Assembly (NCBI GenBank): GCA_947625475.1
Contig: CANQOL010000027.1
Location: 1-46,082, forward strand
From: an uncultured Acetatifactor sp.
Lineage (GTDB): Bacteria; Bacillota; Clostridia; Lachnospirales; Lachnospiraceae
Length of the DNA: 46,082 bases
Direction of reading: 5' to 3'
The notes below the pieces were generated by a model, which worked only from the letters and a program-made list of their open reading frames with translations, was not told the DNA's origin and searched no databases. Made by a program: the position numbers and the translations under genes. Shown here in pieces: positions 18,734 to 27,229 of the stretch. Within the stretch, counting starts at the first letter, position 1, and each line of letters opens with the position of its first letter.

Positions 18734-18801
18734 GGGATTTATCTCCTGATCTGTTCTTATGTCTGGGTCTGTTTGTTACAAATTTGTTAAATCTGATTAC
18801 A

Positions 18802-18830
18802 AATATATCACCGCGCGGCCCGATTGTCAA
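18802..18830 (-). promoter_or_regulatory. Promoter of the SH3-NlpC/P60 gene
   Basis: Minus strand: TTGACA (18825-18830), 17 bp, TATATT (18802-18807). It leaves a leader of about 65 nt with repeated TTACAAAT words, too short for a large riboswitch. Confidence 0.8.
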
Positions 18831-18926
18831 CAGATATGTAAAAGAAATTTGTCATAATTTTTTAACAAAAAATGGGAAAAAGGCATTCCCCGAATGCACC
18901 GGGAACGCCCCCAGGGCCCTTTTCTA

Positions 18927-18955
18927 TTGACTAAGCCGCCCGGCAGGTGTACACT
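18927..18955 (+). promoter_or_regulatory. Promoter of tcdA
   Basis: TTGACT (18927-18932), 17 bp, TACACT (18950-18955). An in-frame GTG at 18947 overlaps this promoter, which supports the downstream ATG as the true start. Confidence 0.75.
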
Positions 18956-18988
18956 GAAAAAAATTCAGGAAGGCGGGAAGGGAAGCGC

Positions 18989-19780
18989 ATGTTAGATCAG
19001 TTTTCCAGGACACAATTATTATTTGGGAAACCGGCCATGGAAAGGCTGGCCCGGGCGAGAGTGGCCGTTTTCGGCATCGGCGGCGTGGGCGGCTACGCGG
19101 TGGAGGCGCTGGCCAGAAGCGGCATCGGCACACTGGACCTGATCGATGACGACAGGATCTGTCTGACCAATCTCAACCGGCAGATATACGCCACCAGAAA
19201 GACCGTGGGGAAATATAAGGTCGACGTGGCCAGGGACAGGGTGCTGGAGATCAATCCCGGCGCGGCGGTCAACACTTACAAAACCTTTTATCTGCCGGAG
19301 AGCTCGGATTCGTTTGATTTTTCTCAATATGACTATGTGGTGGATGCCATCGATACGGTGACAGGGAAGATCGAGCTGATCCTTCAGGCCAGGGCGGCGG
19401 GAGTGCCGATCATCAGCAGCATGGGCGCGGGGAACAAACTGGATCCCACCCTGTTCAGGGTGGCCGATATCTACGAGACAAGAGTCTGCCCTCTCGCAAA
19501 GGTCATGAGAAGAGAGCTGAAAAAGAGAAATGTGGATCACCTCAAGGTCGTATATTCCGAGGAAAAGCCCGTAAGGCCTGCGGATGACCTGGAGATCAGC
19601 TGCCGGACAAACTGTATCTGTCCTCCCGGGACGGCGCGGAAATGTTCCGTCCGGAGAGACATTCCGGGAAGCAATGCCTTCGTGCCCCCGGTGGTGGGCC
19701 TGATCCTGGCGGGGGAAGTGATAAAGGATATCGCCAAAGCCCAGGGGGAGCCAGGTGCCCTCCGGGAAGAAAGGAGCTGA
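18989..19780 (+). CDS. tcdA: tRNA threonylcarbamoyladenosine dehydratase
   Basis: 263 residues of the E1-like ThiF/MoeB fold. It cyclises t6A to ct6A at tRNA position 37 using ATP. The nucleotide loop GIGGVGG lies at 29-35, followed by DLIDDDRICLTNLNRQ. The central SSMGAGNKLDPTLF and C-terminal SCRTNCICPPG and GSNAFVPPVVGLILAG segments are typical of TcdA/CsdL. The ATG follows GGGAAGGG. It lies 6 nt before the SDR gene, so the two are cotranscribed. Confidence 0.93.
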   Translation: MLDQFSRTQLLFGKPAMERLARARVAVFGIGGVGGYAVEALARSGIGTLDLIDDDRICLTNLNRQIYATRKTVGKYKVDVARDRVLEINPGAAVNTYKTFYLPESSDSFDFSQYDYVVDAIDTVTGKIELILQARAAGVPIISSMGAGNKLDPTLFRVADIYETRVCPLAKVMRRELKKRNVDHLKVVYSEEKPVRPADDLEISCRTNCICPPGTARKCSVRRDIPGSNAFVPPVVGLILAGEVIKDIAKAQGEPGALREERS

Positions 19781-19786
19781 AAAACC

Positions 19787-20518
19787 GTGGAGAATACTGC
19801 AAGACCGACTGCCGTGGTTACGGGAGCCTCCCGGGGGATCGGGCGGGCCATCGCCCAGGCCCTGGCGGGGGAGGGCTATGACCTGGTGCTGGCATGCCGG
19901 GAATCCGTGGGGCTTTTGGAGCAGCTGACGGCAGAGCTGGAGCAAAGCTCCAGGATCCGCTGCCGGGCCCTCCGGGCCGATGTGGGGGATCCTGTCCAGG
20001 CCGCCCGGCTCTTTGAGGGTCTCACCCGTCTGGACGTGCTGGTGAACAATGCGGGCGTCTCCCACATAGGGCTGCTCAGCGACATGACGCCCCAGCAGTG
20101 GCGGCAGCTGATGGCGGTCAACTTAGACGCCTGCTTTTACACCTGCCGGCTGGCCATTCCCCTGATGCTGCGCCGCCACAGCGGCCGGATCATCAACATT
20201 TCCTCCGTCTGGGGCAATGTGGGGGCCTCCATGGAGGCGGCCTATTCAGCCTCCAAGGGGGGTGTGAACGCTCTCACCCGGGCCCTGGCCAAGGAGCTGG
20301 CCCCCAGCAATATCCAGGTCAACGCCCTGGCCCTGGGACTGATCGACACGGATATGAACCGGTGCCTGTCCCAGGAGGAGCTTCAGGAGCTGCAGCGGGA
20401 GATCCCGGCGGACCGGATGGGCACGCCGGCGGAGGCCGCCGCCATGGTCCTGCAGCTGGTCAGGGCTCCCGGCTATCTCACCGGCCAGGTGATCACCATG
20501 GACGGGGGCTGGTGCTAG
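19787..20518 (+). CDS. SDR-family reductase, FabG-like
   Basis: 243 residues, classical short-chain dehydrogenase. Seen: NAD(P) loop TGASRGIG (12-19), NNAG (87-90), and catalytic S140, Y153 and K157 (YSASK). The ending GQVITMDGGW resembles FabG (3-oxoacyl-ACP reductase). It has no fatty-acid genes around it, so it may act on another substrate. The start is GTG, supported by AAGGAG 10 nt upstream (19771-19776). It follows tcdA by 6 nt and ends before a terminator. Confidence 0.85.
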   Translation: MENTARPTAVVTGASRGIGRAIAQALAGEGYDLVLACRESVGLLEQLTAELEQSSRIRCRALRADVGDPVQAARLFEGLTRLDVLVNNAGVSHIGLLSDMTPQQWRQLMAVNLDACFYTCRLAIPLMLRRHSGRIINISSVWGNVGASMEAAYSASKGGVNALTRALAKELAPSNIQVNALALGLIDTDMNRCLSQEELQELQREIPADRMGTPAEAAAMVLQLVRAPGYLTGQVITMDGGWC

Positions 20519-20562
20519 ATAGAGACCTCGCCGGGCAGCGTCCAAGGCGCACCAAACGAACA

Positions 20563-20593
20563 GGCACCGGGCCAAAACCCGGTGCCCATTTTT
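20563..20593 (+). terminator. Intrinsic terminator of the tcdA-SDR operon
   Basis: Stem GGCACCGGG (20563-20571) with CCCGGTGCC (20578-20586), then CATTTTT. The U-tract touches the stop codon of the convergent gene. Confidence 0.9.
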
Positions 20594-23010
20594 CACTTAG
20601 CCTCCCTGGCGAGCCCTTCCTCCGCCTCCTGCAGGCTCTCGTAGCCGTACATGAGGACGGAGTGCTCCATAATCTCTTCCGCCAGATTGCGGGCATGGGG
20701 CCCCTGGGCGTGGGCCACAATGTACCTGCCGTAGAGCTCCAGCATTTTGTCCGAGTAGGTGAGCAGCTCTCCCCTCAGATAGGTCTCATAGGAGGTATTG
20801 TAGGCGTCATCCTCCCAGGTGTGGATGCGCCGGGCGTTGCCCGCCAGCATCGGATAGCGCCGGGCAAAGTCCTCCATCCAGGCTACCTGCAGGCCCGCGA
20901 TTTTCTCCACAATCCCCCTCTTTTCCTGACTCACGGCAGGGAAATTGTCCTTGATTTTTTCGTACTCTTCGGGAGCGATGCTCTCCATCATCCTTCCGTA
21001 CTTTTCCTCAATCAGATTGTGGCCTCTCTCATACTCCCGGCAGAAATCATAATAATACTGTCTGAGCATTGTCTCATCCCAGGTCAGATACTGGCTCTTG
21101 CGCATGATCGAGAAGGTGAACCAGTCGTCCTGGCAGTCCGCCCTTCCCCCCTCGTTCTTCACCTTGTCAAAGGCTTCAAACTCCTTCCGGGCAATGCGCT
21201 CCGACAGCTCCCCCACGGAAAGCTCCGTCAAGGATGCCTTGAACAGCAGTTCCTCCACATGTCCCTCCAGGTAAGGATCGATATCGCTGATCTGCCCTGT
21301 CTGATAAAATCTGGCGCTGAGAATCCCCGCCGCCTCCTCCAGGGCTCTCCCTGTACGCTCCGCCCGGGCCGCCAAATCCCGGCCGGAGGTATCCTCTCCC
21401 CTGCCGTCCTCCAAAAGGGCCCTCTCCAAAGCCTCCAGAAGGGGCTCATATCCTCCCCGCAGCCGCAGGCCCTGGGCCAGCCATTTGTCATGGGGCGGAT
21501 AGACTCCCTCCCCGTAGTAAGCCAGCTTCAGAGCCTCCCTGACCCCGTCAGAGAGCATGAGCCTGGCCCCCATGGAATCCCCTCTCTTTAAAAGCCTCTC
21601 ATAGTTGTACTGGGCGGCCTGAGAGAACCGGGCGGCGGCCTGGGCGATCTTCAGGAACCAGATTCTCTCCGGGCACCCCTCCTGCAGAAGGCTTCGGATG
21701 GCGGTAAAACAGCCCTCCCCGTCCCGGAACACCTGGCCGTTCACAGCGGCAGAGAGCGCGGCATCCGGGATCTGGCTCCACTTGACCTGCCCCGCCTCCC
21801 AGCGCTCCCCGGCCGGGCAGTTTTCCTCCCCCAGAAGAGAGGTATAAAACTCCCGGATTTTTCTGACGCCCCGGCGCCTGCCGGCCTGGGGGGACGCCTG
21901 AAAGGTAAAGCCCTCAAAGCTCTTTGGCAATTCCTCATATGCCTGCTGGAGGGCCTCCCCGATCTGGCCGTACACTTCCTCGGTGACCCACATGCAGAAG
22001 CCGGGACCCCAGTCGTGATCCCGGGAGAGGGCGTCGTCATAGCCGTAGCAGTCAGACCCTTCCCCCGCCAGCCCCACGGCAATCCTGTCCTCATAGGCCG
22101 GGAACAGCCGGTGGATCATGGGCCGCCCCCAGGCCTCGTAGTAACGCCGGCACAGCTCCATCCCCCGGAGCTCTTCCCGGGGAGAGAGGGCCTGCCCGCC
22201 AGCGCCCGCCTGCTGGGCCGCAGCCGCCTCCCGGCATACCCTGGCGTTCTCCATCAGCTGCCGGTAAGCCTGATTCTGACCCAGCTGCGCCTCAATGCCC
22301 CGGGCCGCCTTTCCAAAGAGTTCCTCTCCCAGAGCGTACTCCCCTTTCTGATAGTGATAGGTTCCCAGAGCGGAGAGGGCGGCGCAGTAATGGGAGTCCC
22401 TGACCTCCCGCTCCTCAAAGATTCCGATGGCCTCCCTCAGATACCCTGCCGCCTCATCCCCAAGGCCCAGCTGCAGGCAGGAGGAAGCCAGATTGGTGAG
22501 AATCACTCCATGCTCATAGCCTCTGGGGCTGTTCTTCTCCACTACCTCCAGGGCCATCCTCTGGCTCTCCGCCGCCTTTTCATACTCCCCCATCTCCTGA
22601 TACAGAAGGGAAAGATTGTTGTACAGGCCGGAGTAGAGCATATGGCCCTTCTCCAGCTGCGCCTCATAGACCGCCCGGGCCTGCCGGTAGAGCTCCAGCG
22701 CTTCCTCATATCTCCCCCCAGCCCGATAGGCAGTGGCCAGATTCAAAAGAGTCGTCCCCACAGAGACCGCATTCTCCGGGGAGCCGCCCTCCTTCTCCAA
22801 AGCCTCCAGGGCCATCCTCCCGCAGTCATATGCCTTCTCATACTGCTCCGTCTGGCGGTAATACCCCACCAGCTCGTTTAAGAGGGCCGCCTGATCCCCC
22901 GGGCGTCCCTGCTCCTTCGCCTTCTGAAGCCCCTCCAGCAGCAGCGCCTCCGCCTCCCGGGCCCGGTTCTGTTCCAGAAGCGCGTCCGCCTCTTCTATAT
23001 AATCTCTCAT
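20593..23010 (-). CDS. TPR - DUF4037 - DUF4125 protein
   Basis: 805 residues, no signal peptide or membrane segment, so cytoplasmic. Residues about 1-260 are tetratricopeptide repeats (LLNLATAYRAGGRYEEALELY, LYNNLSLLYQEMGEYEKA and others). From about 285 comes a DUF4037-like region with SRDHDWG at 329-335, which looks like the metal-binding Asp pattern of nucleotidyltransferase folds. The last roughly 210 residues (SQYLTWDETMLRQY to EEIMEHSVLMYG) match my memory of DUF4125. The fusion is known in Lachnospiraceae but its function is not. GGAGGG precedes the ATG. It is transcribed alone. A role in nucleotide or antibiotic modification would be guesswork. Confidence 0.82.
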   Translation of the reverse strand: MRDYIEEADALLEQNRAREAEALLLEGLQKAKEQGRPGDQAALLNELVGYYRQTEQYEKAYDCGRMALEALEKEGGSPENAVSVGTTLLNLATAYRAGGRYEEALELYRQARAVYEAQLEKGHMLYSGLYNNLSLLYQEMGEYEKAAESQRMALEVVEKNSPRGYEHGVILTNLASSCLQLGLGDEAAGYLREAIGIFEEREVRDSHYCAALSALGTYHYQKGEYALGEELFGKAARGIEAQLGQNQAYRQLMENARVCREAAAAQQAGAGGQALSPREELRGMELCRRYYEAWGRPMIHRLFPAYEDRIAVGLAGEGSDCYGYDDALSRDHDWGPGFCMWVTEEVYGQIGEALQQAYEELPKSFEGFTFQASPQAGRRRGVRKIREFYTSLLGEENCPAGERWEAGQVKWSQIPDAALSAAVNGQVFRDGEGCFTAIRSLLQEGCPERIWFLKIAQAAARFSQAAQYNYERLLKRGDSMGARLMLSDGVREALKLAYYGEGVYPPHDKWLAQGLRLRGGYEPLLEALERALLEDGRGEDTSGRDLAARAERTGRALEEAAGILSARFYQTGQISDIDPYLEGHVEELLFKASLTELSVGELSERIARKEFEAFDKVKNEGGRADCQDDWFTFSIMRKSQYLTWDETMLRQYYYDFCREYERGHNLIEEKYGRMMESIAPEEYEKIKDNFPAVSQEKRGIVEKIAGLQVAWMEDFARRYPMLAGNARRIHTWEDDAYNTSYETYLRGELLTYSDKMLELYGRYIVAHAQGPHARNLAEEIMEHSVLMYGYESLQEAEEGLAREAK

Positions 23011-23102
23011 ATGCTTCTCCCTCCGTCCTTCCCGCAGGGCCTGTTCCGGGGCCCCGGGATTCCCCGCGGCCGCCTGCCCTTTTCAAAAGGATCCGTCCCT
23101 TT

Positions 23103-23131
23103 ATTATAAAATAGGCCGCCGCCCGCGTCAA
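23103..23131 (-). promoter_or_regulatory. Promoter of the TPR-DUF4037-DUF4125 gene
   Basis: Minus strand: TTGACG (23126-23131), 17 bp, TATAAT (23103-23108), about 90 nt before the ATG. Confidence 0.75.
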
Positions 23132-23184
23132 CTGCCGCGCATCCCCAGAAACCAGGCTGTAAACGACGGCGTGGCTTTATTCCT

Positions 23185-23510
23185 TCAGACATCTAACATA
23201 TCATCCATCCATTTCACAACCGTATCACACACATCCTCAAAAGCAATATCTGCCGCATATTCAAAGTCCTTTCGATAATTATCCCACTGTTTCCGCATAA
23301 TCCCGCTGTTCTTGACAGTATCAATTATTGCACGATAATTCTTCAGAACGGTTTTCGAGCCACGTTTCTCCATGGTTGCTCCTAATGCTGTCTTTAAAGT
23401 GGCAATATCTATATTTGAATAATATAATTCTGCATTACAAGCTGCGCTGATATATGTTTTTCCCTGGCAATATTTTTCATAACTGCTTTTAGCTGCATTG
23501 CATTTTTCAC
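23185..23510 (-). pseudogene. AbiEii toxin gene with internal deletion
   Basis: The normal AbiEii reading frame begins at GTG 23510, overlapping the antitoxin stop (GTGA), and reads VKNAMQLKAVMKNIAREKHI then SAQLVMQNYIIQI before TAG at 23409-23411. This matches the N-terminus of nucleotidyltransferase toxins of the type IV AbiE system. The C-terminal part follows at once in another frame (IDIATLKTALGATMEKRG to VVKWMDDML). The middle, which holds the catalytic GGT/S-type nucleotidyltransferase motifs, is missing: some 150-200 residues are gone and the join is out of frame. Toxin activity should be lost. A read of 120 residues across the join also exists but mixes frames. The GC content is far below that of the neighbours. 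Confidence 0.8.
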
Positions 23511-24100
23511 AACAATACCTCCAGATAGGCTCTGAGCCTTGTCTCAACCCTTACTATTTTTGCATACTCTGACAGCATTGGAATGTTTTTATCCATTCTG
23601 GCCGCATAACGCTTAAATGCTTCCGTTACCACTTGAATATCCACACAGCTATGCGTCCTTAAAATATCGCAGAGTGTGCGCTCTGCACTATACGCTCTCA
23701 CTGTATGGCCGCCTGACGTAACTGTTTCCGCAACCCCCAGACCGTATAACTCCTTTTTGCACTGTATACACCGAACATTTCCCTGCTTCGGTTTTGTCAG
23801 ATTGTAACTCATTGGAAATGTCATACAATATCGGTTCGGCGTTCTGTCTGTTAAATCCCACAAAAACAATGCCGTTTCATGAGAATAAATTCCTCTTTTA
23901 AACCGGTTCTGTAAATTAAATATTTCATCGTCCCAGATTCCCGGCAAAACATAAACACCTCTGGCAGATTTTTCAAGGATCCCCCTCTCAACGAGATATT
24001 TGATATTCCCCCGGGAGAAGCCTGCGGCCGCCACCATTGCGGAGGTAACCGTGCCATTATTTTCTTTTGCCATCTTGATAATTGCTTCCTTTGCTCCCAT
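23507..24100 (-). CDS. AbiEi-family antitoxin (type IV toxin-antitoxin, phage abortive infection)
   Basis: 197 residues. Represses its operon and counteracts the AbiEii nucleotidyltransferase toxin. An N-terminal winged-helix region (about 1-60: NGTVTSAMVAAAGFSRGNIK, then YLVERG and KSARGVYVLP) precedes the AbiEi core (YSHETALFLWDLTDRTPN, TVRAYSAERTLCDIL). It appears intact. The stop overlaps the toxin start by GTGA, the usual translational coupling. AT-rich codon use marks it as acquired DNA. It keeps a strong promoter with dyads. With its toxin broken it may be a remnant, or protect against a related toxin. Confidence 0.88.
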   Translation of the reverse strand: MGAKEAIIKMAKENNGTVTSAMVAAAGFSRGNIKYLVERGILEKSARGVYVLPGIWDDEIFNLQNRFKRGIYSHETALFLWDLTDRTPNRYCMTFPMSYNLTKPKQGNVRCIQCKKELYGLGVAETVTSGGHTVRAYSAERTLCDILRTHSCVDIQVVTEAFKRYAARMDKNIPMLSEYAKIVRVETRLRAYLEVLL

Positions 24101-24118
24101 AATAACATCTGCCCCTTA

Positions 24119-24165
24119 TTGACTTTTATGCTTAACATTATATGTTCTAAAAGCGCATAAGTCAA
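24119..24165 (-). promoter_or_regulatory. abiE promoter with nested inverted repeats
   Basis: Minus strand: TTGACT (24160-24165), 17 bp, TATAAT (24137-24142). Around the -10 element is AACAT-ATA-ATGTT. Outside it, TTGACTTATGC and GCATAAAAGTCAA form near-matching arms (24155-24165 and 24119-24131). AbiEi antitoxins are known to bind inverted repeats in their own promoter, so these are likely operators. Confidence 0.75.
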
Positions 24166-24230
24166 TACATCTTTTATTCCCATCCACACCTGCCGAGGTG
24201 CACCGGGAATCAATCATACCGGCCTCTCTC

Positions 24231-24260
24231 AAATATTTTCCCCGATTTCTGTCCATACTA
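24231..24260 (+). promoter_or_regulatory. Candidate forespore (sigma-G/F-type) promoter for spoVAF
   Basis: CATACTA at 24254-24260 fits the sigma-G/F -10 pattern CATnnTA. An AATAT at 24232-24236 sits 17 bp upstream but lacks the expected leading G. The position, about 70 nt before spoVAF, makes sense for a forespore gene. Weak on sequence alone. Confidence 0.35.
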
Positions 24261-24329
24261 TCTTCCAGAGGGCAGCCACAGGGGAGACCCATCTTCCCAA
24301 AAATCCGCGCCCGTTCAAAGGAGTCCGCC

Positions 24330-25784
24330 ATGGAACTGTCTCCCCATCTGGAAGAAAACATCCGCACCGCCGAGAGCCTGCTGCCCATCGGCCGCAGCTT
24401 TGACCTGATCAGCCGCCAGATGCTTCTGGGCCGGACCCGGGCCTATTTCCTGGGTATCAACGGCTTCTGCCAGACAGACCTTCTCCAGCAGATCTTCTCG
24501 GACCTGCAGAATCCCCTGTATATGACCGACGATGCGGTGCGGGACATCCAGGCTTACTTAAGCGCCCGCATAGGCTATGTCCAGGTCCGGCTGGTCTCCT
24601 CCTGGGAGGAAATCCTCCGGCAGGTGCTCAGCGGCCCCTCCGTACTCCTGATCGACGGGTTCGAGCGGGCCATTCTCCTGGACGTGCGCAGTTATCCCGC
24701 CCGGGGCATTTCAGAGCCGGACAGCGAACAGGTCACCCGGGGGCCGCGGGACGGCTTTGTAGAGACACTGCTTTTCAACACCAACCTGATCCGCCGGCGC
24801 ATCCGCTCTCCAAAGCTCACCTTCTCCCTTCACACTCTGGGGACAGACAGTCAGACCGATGTGGCCCTGGCCTATATGGAGGGGCTGGCGGACGAAATCC
24901 TGCTCCAAAAGCTCCGGGACACCCTTGCCTCCCTGAAGGTCTCATCCCTGACCATGGGAGCCAAAAGCCTGGAGGAACTGCTGGTACAGAAAAGATGGTT
25001 CAATCCCCTGCCCAGTCTCCACAAAACCGAGCGGCCGGACGTGGCCTGCAGCTGCCTGATGGAGGGACATATCCTGATTTTGGTGGATAACACCCCTGTG
25101 GTCCTTCTGCTGCCCAGCACCGTCTTTCAGTTCACCCAGAGCCCGGACGACTATTATTTCAGCCCCGTGGTAGGGAGCTATTTCCGGCTGGTACGCTTCG
25201 GCTGCATCCTGGTGAGCCTCCTGCTGCTCCCCATCTTTCTGCTGCTGACCGCCTACTATCCCGCCTTCACGGAAAAATACGGGCTGCTGACCTCCGGCCC
25301 CATGCCCAAAGGGCAGCTTCTCTTTTATGTGCTGGCGGTGGAATTTCTGCTGGATCTGTTCAAATACTCCGCCGCCCACAGCTCCAGCCGCTTCTCCGGC
25401 TCTCTTTCCATCATCGGAGGCCTGATCATCGGGGACATTGCCATTCAGCTTCGGTGGGCCTCCCTAGAGGTGCTCTTTTACGCCGCCGTGACCCTGCTGA
25501 CCACTCTGACCCTCTCCAGCGTGGAGTTTGGGGACGGCCTGCGGATCTATCGGATTTTTCTCATCCTGACCACCGCTCTCCTGGGACTGCCGGGCTTTCT
25601 GGGAGGGCTGTGCCTGATCCTGCTCTCTGTGTGCACCACGCCCACCTTCGGAGGGATGAGCTACCTGTGGCCCCTGTTCCCCTTCAACAAAAAAGCCCTG
25701 GGACGGCTCCTGCTGCGCTGCCCTACCCCGGAGGCACAGCCCAGCAGCGTCTGGAACCGGGAGCCCAAAAAGCCGGATCCCTAG
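24330..25784 (+). CDS. spoVAF: SpoVAF / GerA-family spore membrane protein
   Basis: 484 residues. It belongs to the GerA family of spore inner-membrane proteins: an N-terminal cytoplasmic domain (about 1-280, with LLIDGFERAILLDVR and FVETLLFNTNLIRRRI), then about five membrane helices (about 285-430), and a C-terminal tail with PTFGGMSYLWPLFPFNKKAL. The start MELSPHLEENIRTAESLL resembles SpoVAF rather than GerAA, and no gerB or gerC neighbour is present. AAAGGAG precedes ATG 24330. The rest of the spoVA operon is not adjacent, so this is an orphan copy. Good sign that the host makes spores. Confidence 0.88.
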   Translation: MELSPHLEENIRTAESLLPIGRSFDLISRQMLLGRTRAYFLGINGFCQTDLLQQIFSDLQNPLYMTDDAVRDIQAYLSARIGYVQVRLVSSWEEILRQVLSGPSVLLIDGFERAILLDVRSYPARGISEPDSEQVTRGPRDGFVETLLFNTNLIRRRIRSPKLTFSLHTLGTDSQTDVALAYMEGLADEILLQKLRDTLASLKVSSLTMGAKSLEELLVQKRWFNPLPSLHKTERPDVACSCLMEGHILILVDNTPVVLLLPSTVFQFTQSPDDYYFSPVVGSYFRLVRFGCILVSLLLLPIFLLLTAYYPAFTEKYGLLTSGPMPKGQLLFYVLAVEFLLDLFKYSAAHSSSRFSGSLSIIGGLIIGDIAIQLRWASLEVLFYAAVTLLTTLTLSSVEFGDGLRIYRIFLILTTALLGLPGFLGGLCLILLSVCTTPTFGGMSYLWPLFPFNKKALGRLLLRCPTPEAQPSSVWNREPKKPDP

Positions 25785-25917
25785 GCCCCTCCGGGCCCGG
25801 ATCACACATCTGCCCCGCCCCACCGGCGGGACGCTCAGCGGATTTGCCCTCCCGGGAGGAATCTCCCCTGCCGCCTGCCACATATAATGCAGTAAGCGCT
25901 CCGGAATGGAGATTTTT

Positions 25918-27219
25918 ATGGAGCTTTTATCTTTGGCCAACCGCTTTCTCTGGAGCGGCCCCCTGCTGATCCTGCTGATGGGCGTCCACCTGTACTACAC
26001 GGCGCATCTGCGCATTCCCCAAAGGAAAATCCTTCGGGCCATCCGCCTGTCCGTATCCCCCGGGCCGGATCCCGCCGGCGGGGAGGGCCCTATCTCCGCC
26101 TTCGCCGCCCTCTCCACCACTCTGGCCGCCACACTGGGCACCGGCAATATTATCGGCGTCTCCACCGCCGTCTTTCTGGGAGGGCCCGGGGCCGTGTTCT
26201 GGTGCTGGCTCACAGGGGTTCTGGGCATGGCCACCGCCTACGGGGAATGTTATCTGGGAGTCCTGTACCGGGAACGAAACCGGCAGGGCCAGCCTGTGGG
26301 CGGCCCCATGTACGTGCTGCAAAACGGTTTACATAAAAAAAGGCTGGCCGCCTTCTACGCTGCCTGCACGGTTGCGGCGGCCTTCGGAGTGGGCTGTACC
26401 ACCCAGGCCAACTCCCTGACCCGGAGCACCTCCCTCACCTTCGGCCTCTCTCCCCATCTGGTGGGGCTTGCCGCCGCCGTGGCGGCCGGGCTGGTGCTGA
26501 TCGGAGGGATCCGGAGCATCAGCCGGGTCTGTATGCGGATTGTGCCCCTGCTGGGCTTTCTCTACATCGGCAGCTGTCTGATCCTGCTTTTCATAAACCG
26601 GGACTGCCTTCTCCCGGCCCTGTCCCTGATTCTGAAAAGCGCCCTCTCCCCCAGGGCGGCGGCAGGAGGCGCTCTGGGGGGCTCCCTTCTGGCGGCCGCC
26701 CGTTACGGTATTGCAAGGGGACTGTACACCAACGAGGCCGGCATCGGCACCGCCGCCATCTCCGCCGCTGCCTCCAAAGCCTCCCCGCGCCGTCAGGCCT
26801 ATGTATCCATGACCGCCGTATTCTGGGACACGGTGGTCATGTGCCTTCTCTCCGGCCTGGTGATCACCGTCAACCTGCTGGCAAGGCCCGAATCCCTGGC
26901 CGGCGTCCGGGAGACGGATCTGGCCGCAGCCGCCTTTCAGGTACTTCCCCTGGGGGGCAGCGCCTTCCTCTCCCTGGCTCTGGCGGCCTTCGCCCTTACC
27001 ACCCTGATCGGCTGGTCCTACCTGGGAGAGAGGGCGGTGGAATACCTCTTTGGAGAAAAGCTGATCCCCCTGTACAAGGTGGGTTATATCGTCATGATCT
27101 ACGTGGGCGCCGTGATTCCCATGGGGCTGGTCTGGGAGTGCACCGATCTGGTGAACGCGGTGATGGTGTTCCCCAACCTGTACGCCCTGTGGAAGCTCCG
27201 GGGGCAGGTGCGGCCCTGA
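25918..27219 (+). CDS. Amino-acid:cation symporter, AgcS (alanine/glycine) family
   Basis: 433 residues with roughly 10-11 membrane helices. Imports alanine or glycine with sodium. Seen: the conserved LAATLGTGNIIGVSTAV segment, GGPMYVL, and the ARYGIARGLYTNEAGIGTA motif typical of AgcS. The start at 25918 is chosen because GGAG lies 6-7 nt upstream; an ATG at 25906 in frame lacks a good site. A TATAAT at 25883-25888 has no matching -35. It is tail-to-tail with the MBL gene, 10 nt apart. The exact substrate cannot be read. Confidence 0.92.
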   Translation: MELLSLANRFLWSGPLLILLMGVHLYYTAHLRIPQRKILRAIRLSVSPGPDPAGGEGPISAFAALSTTLAATLGTGNIIGVSTAVFLGGPGAVFWCWLTGVLGMATAYGECYLGVLYRERNRQGQPVGGPMYVLQNGLHKKRLAAFYAACTVAAAFGVGCTTQANSLTRSTSLTFGLSPHLVGLAAAVAAGLVLIGGIRSISRVCMRIVPLLGFLYIGSCLILLFINRDCLLPALSLILKSALSPRAAAGGALGGSLLAAARYGIARGLYTNEAGIGTAAISAAASKASPRRQAYVSMTAVFWDTVVMCLLSGLVITVNLLARPESLAGVRETDLAAAAFQVLPLGGSAFLSLALAAFALTTLIGWSYLGERAVEYLFGEKLIPLYKVGYIVMIYVGAVIPMGLVWECTDLVNAVMVFPNLYALWKLRGQVRP

Positions 27220-27229
27220 GAGCCCGGCC

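Noticed and set aside
18734..18801. Cyclic-di-AMP (ydaO-type) riboswitch before the NlpC/P60 gene
   Set aside because: The leader is only about 65 nt and lacks the conserved stems and motifs.
20098..21591. Plus-strand open frame running from the SDR gene across the terminator into the TPR gene antisense
   Set aside because: It crosses a strong terminator, overlaps two well-supported genes and has no recognisable domain.
23185..23547. A 120-residue protein read straight through the AbiEii remnant
   Set aside because: Its first 45 residues are out of frame with both AbiEi and the true AbiEii start; only the last part matches AbiEii. I treat the locus as a pseudogene.
24116..24388. A 90-residue minus-strand frame between abiEi and spoVAF
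   Set aside because: No family features, and it covers the abiE promoter and the spoVAF start.
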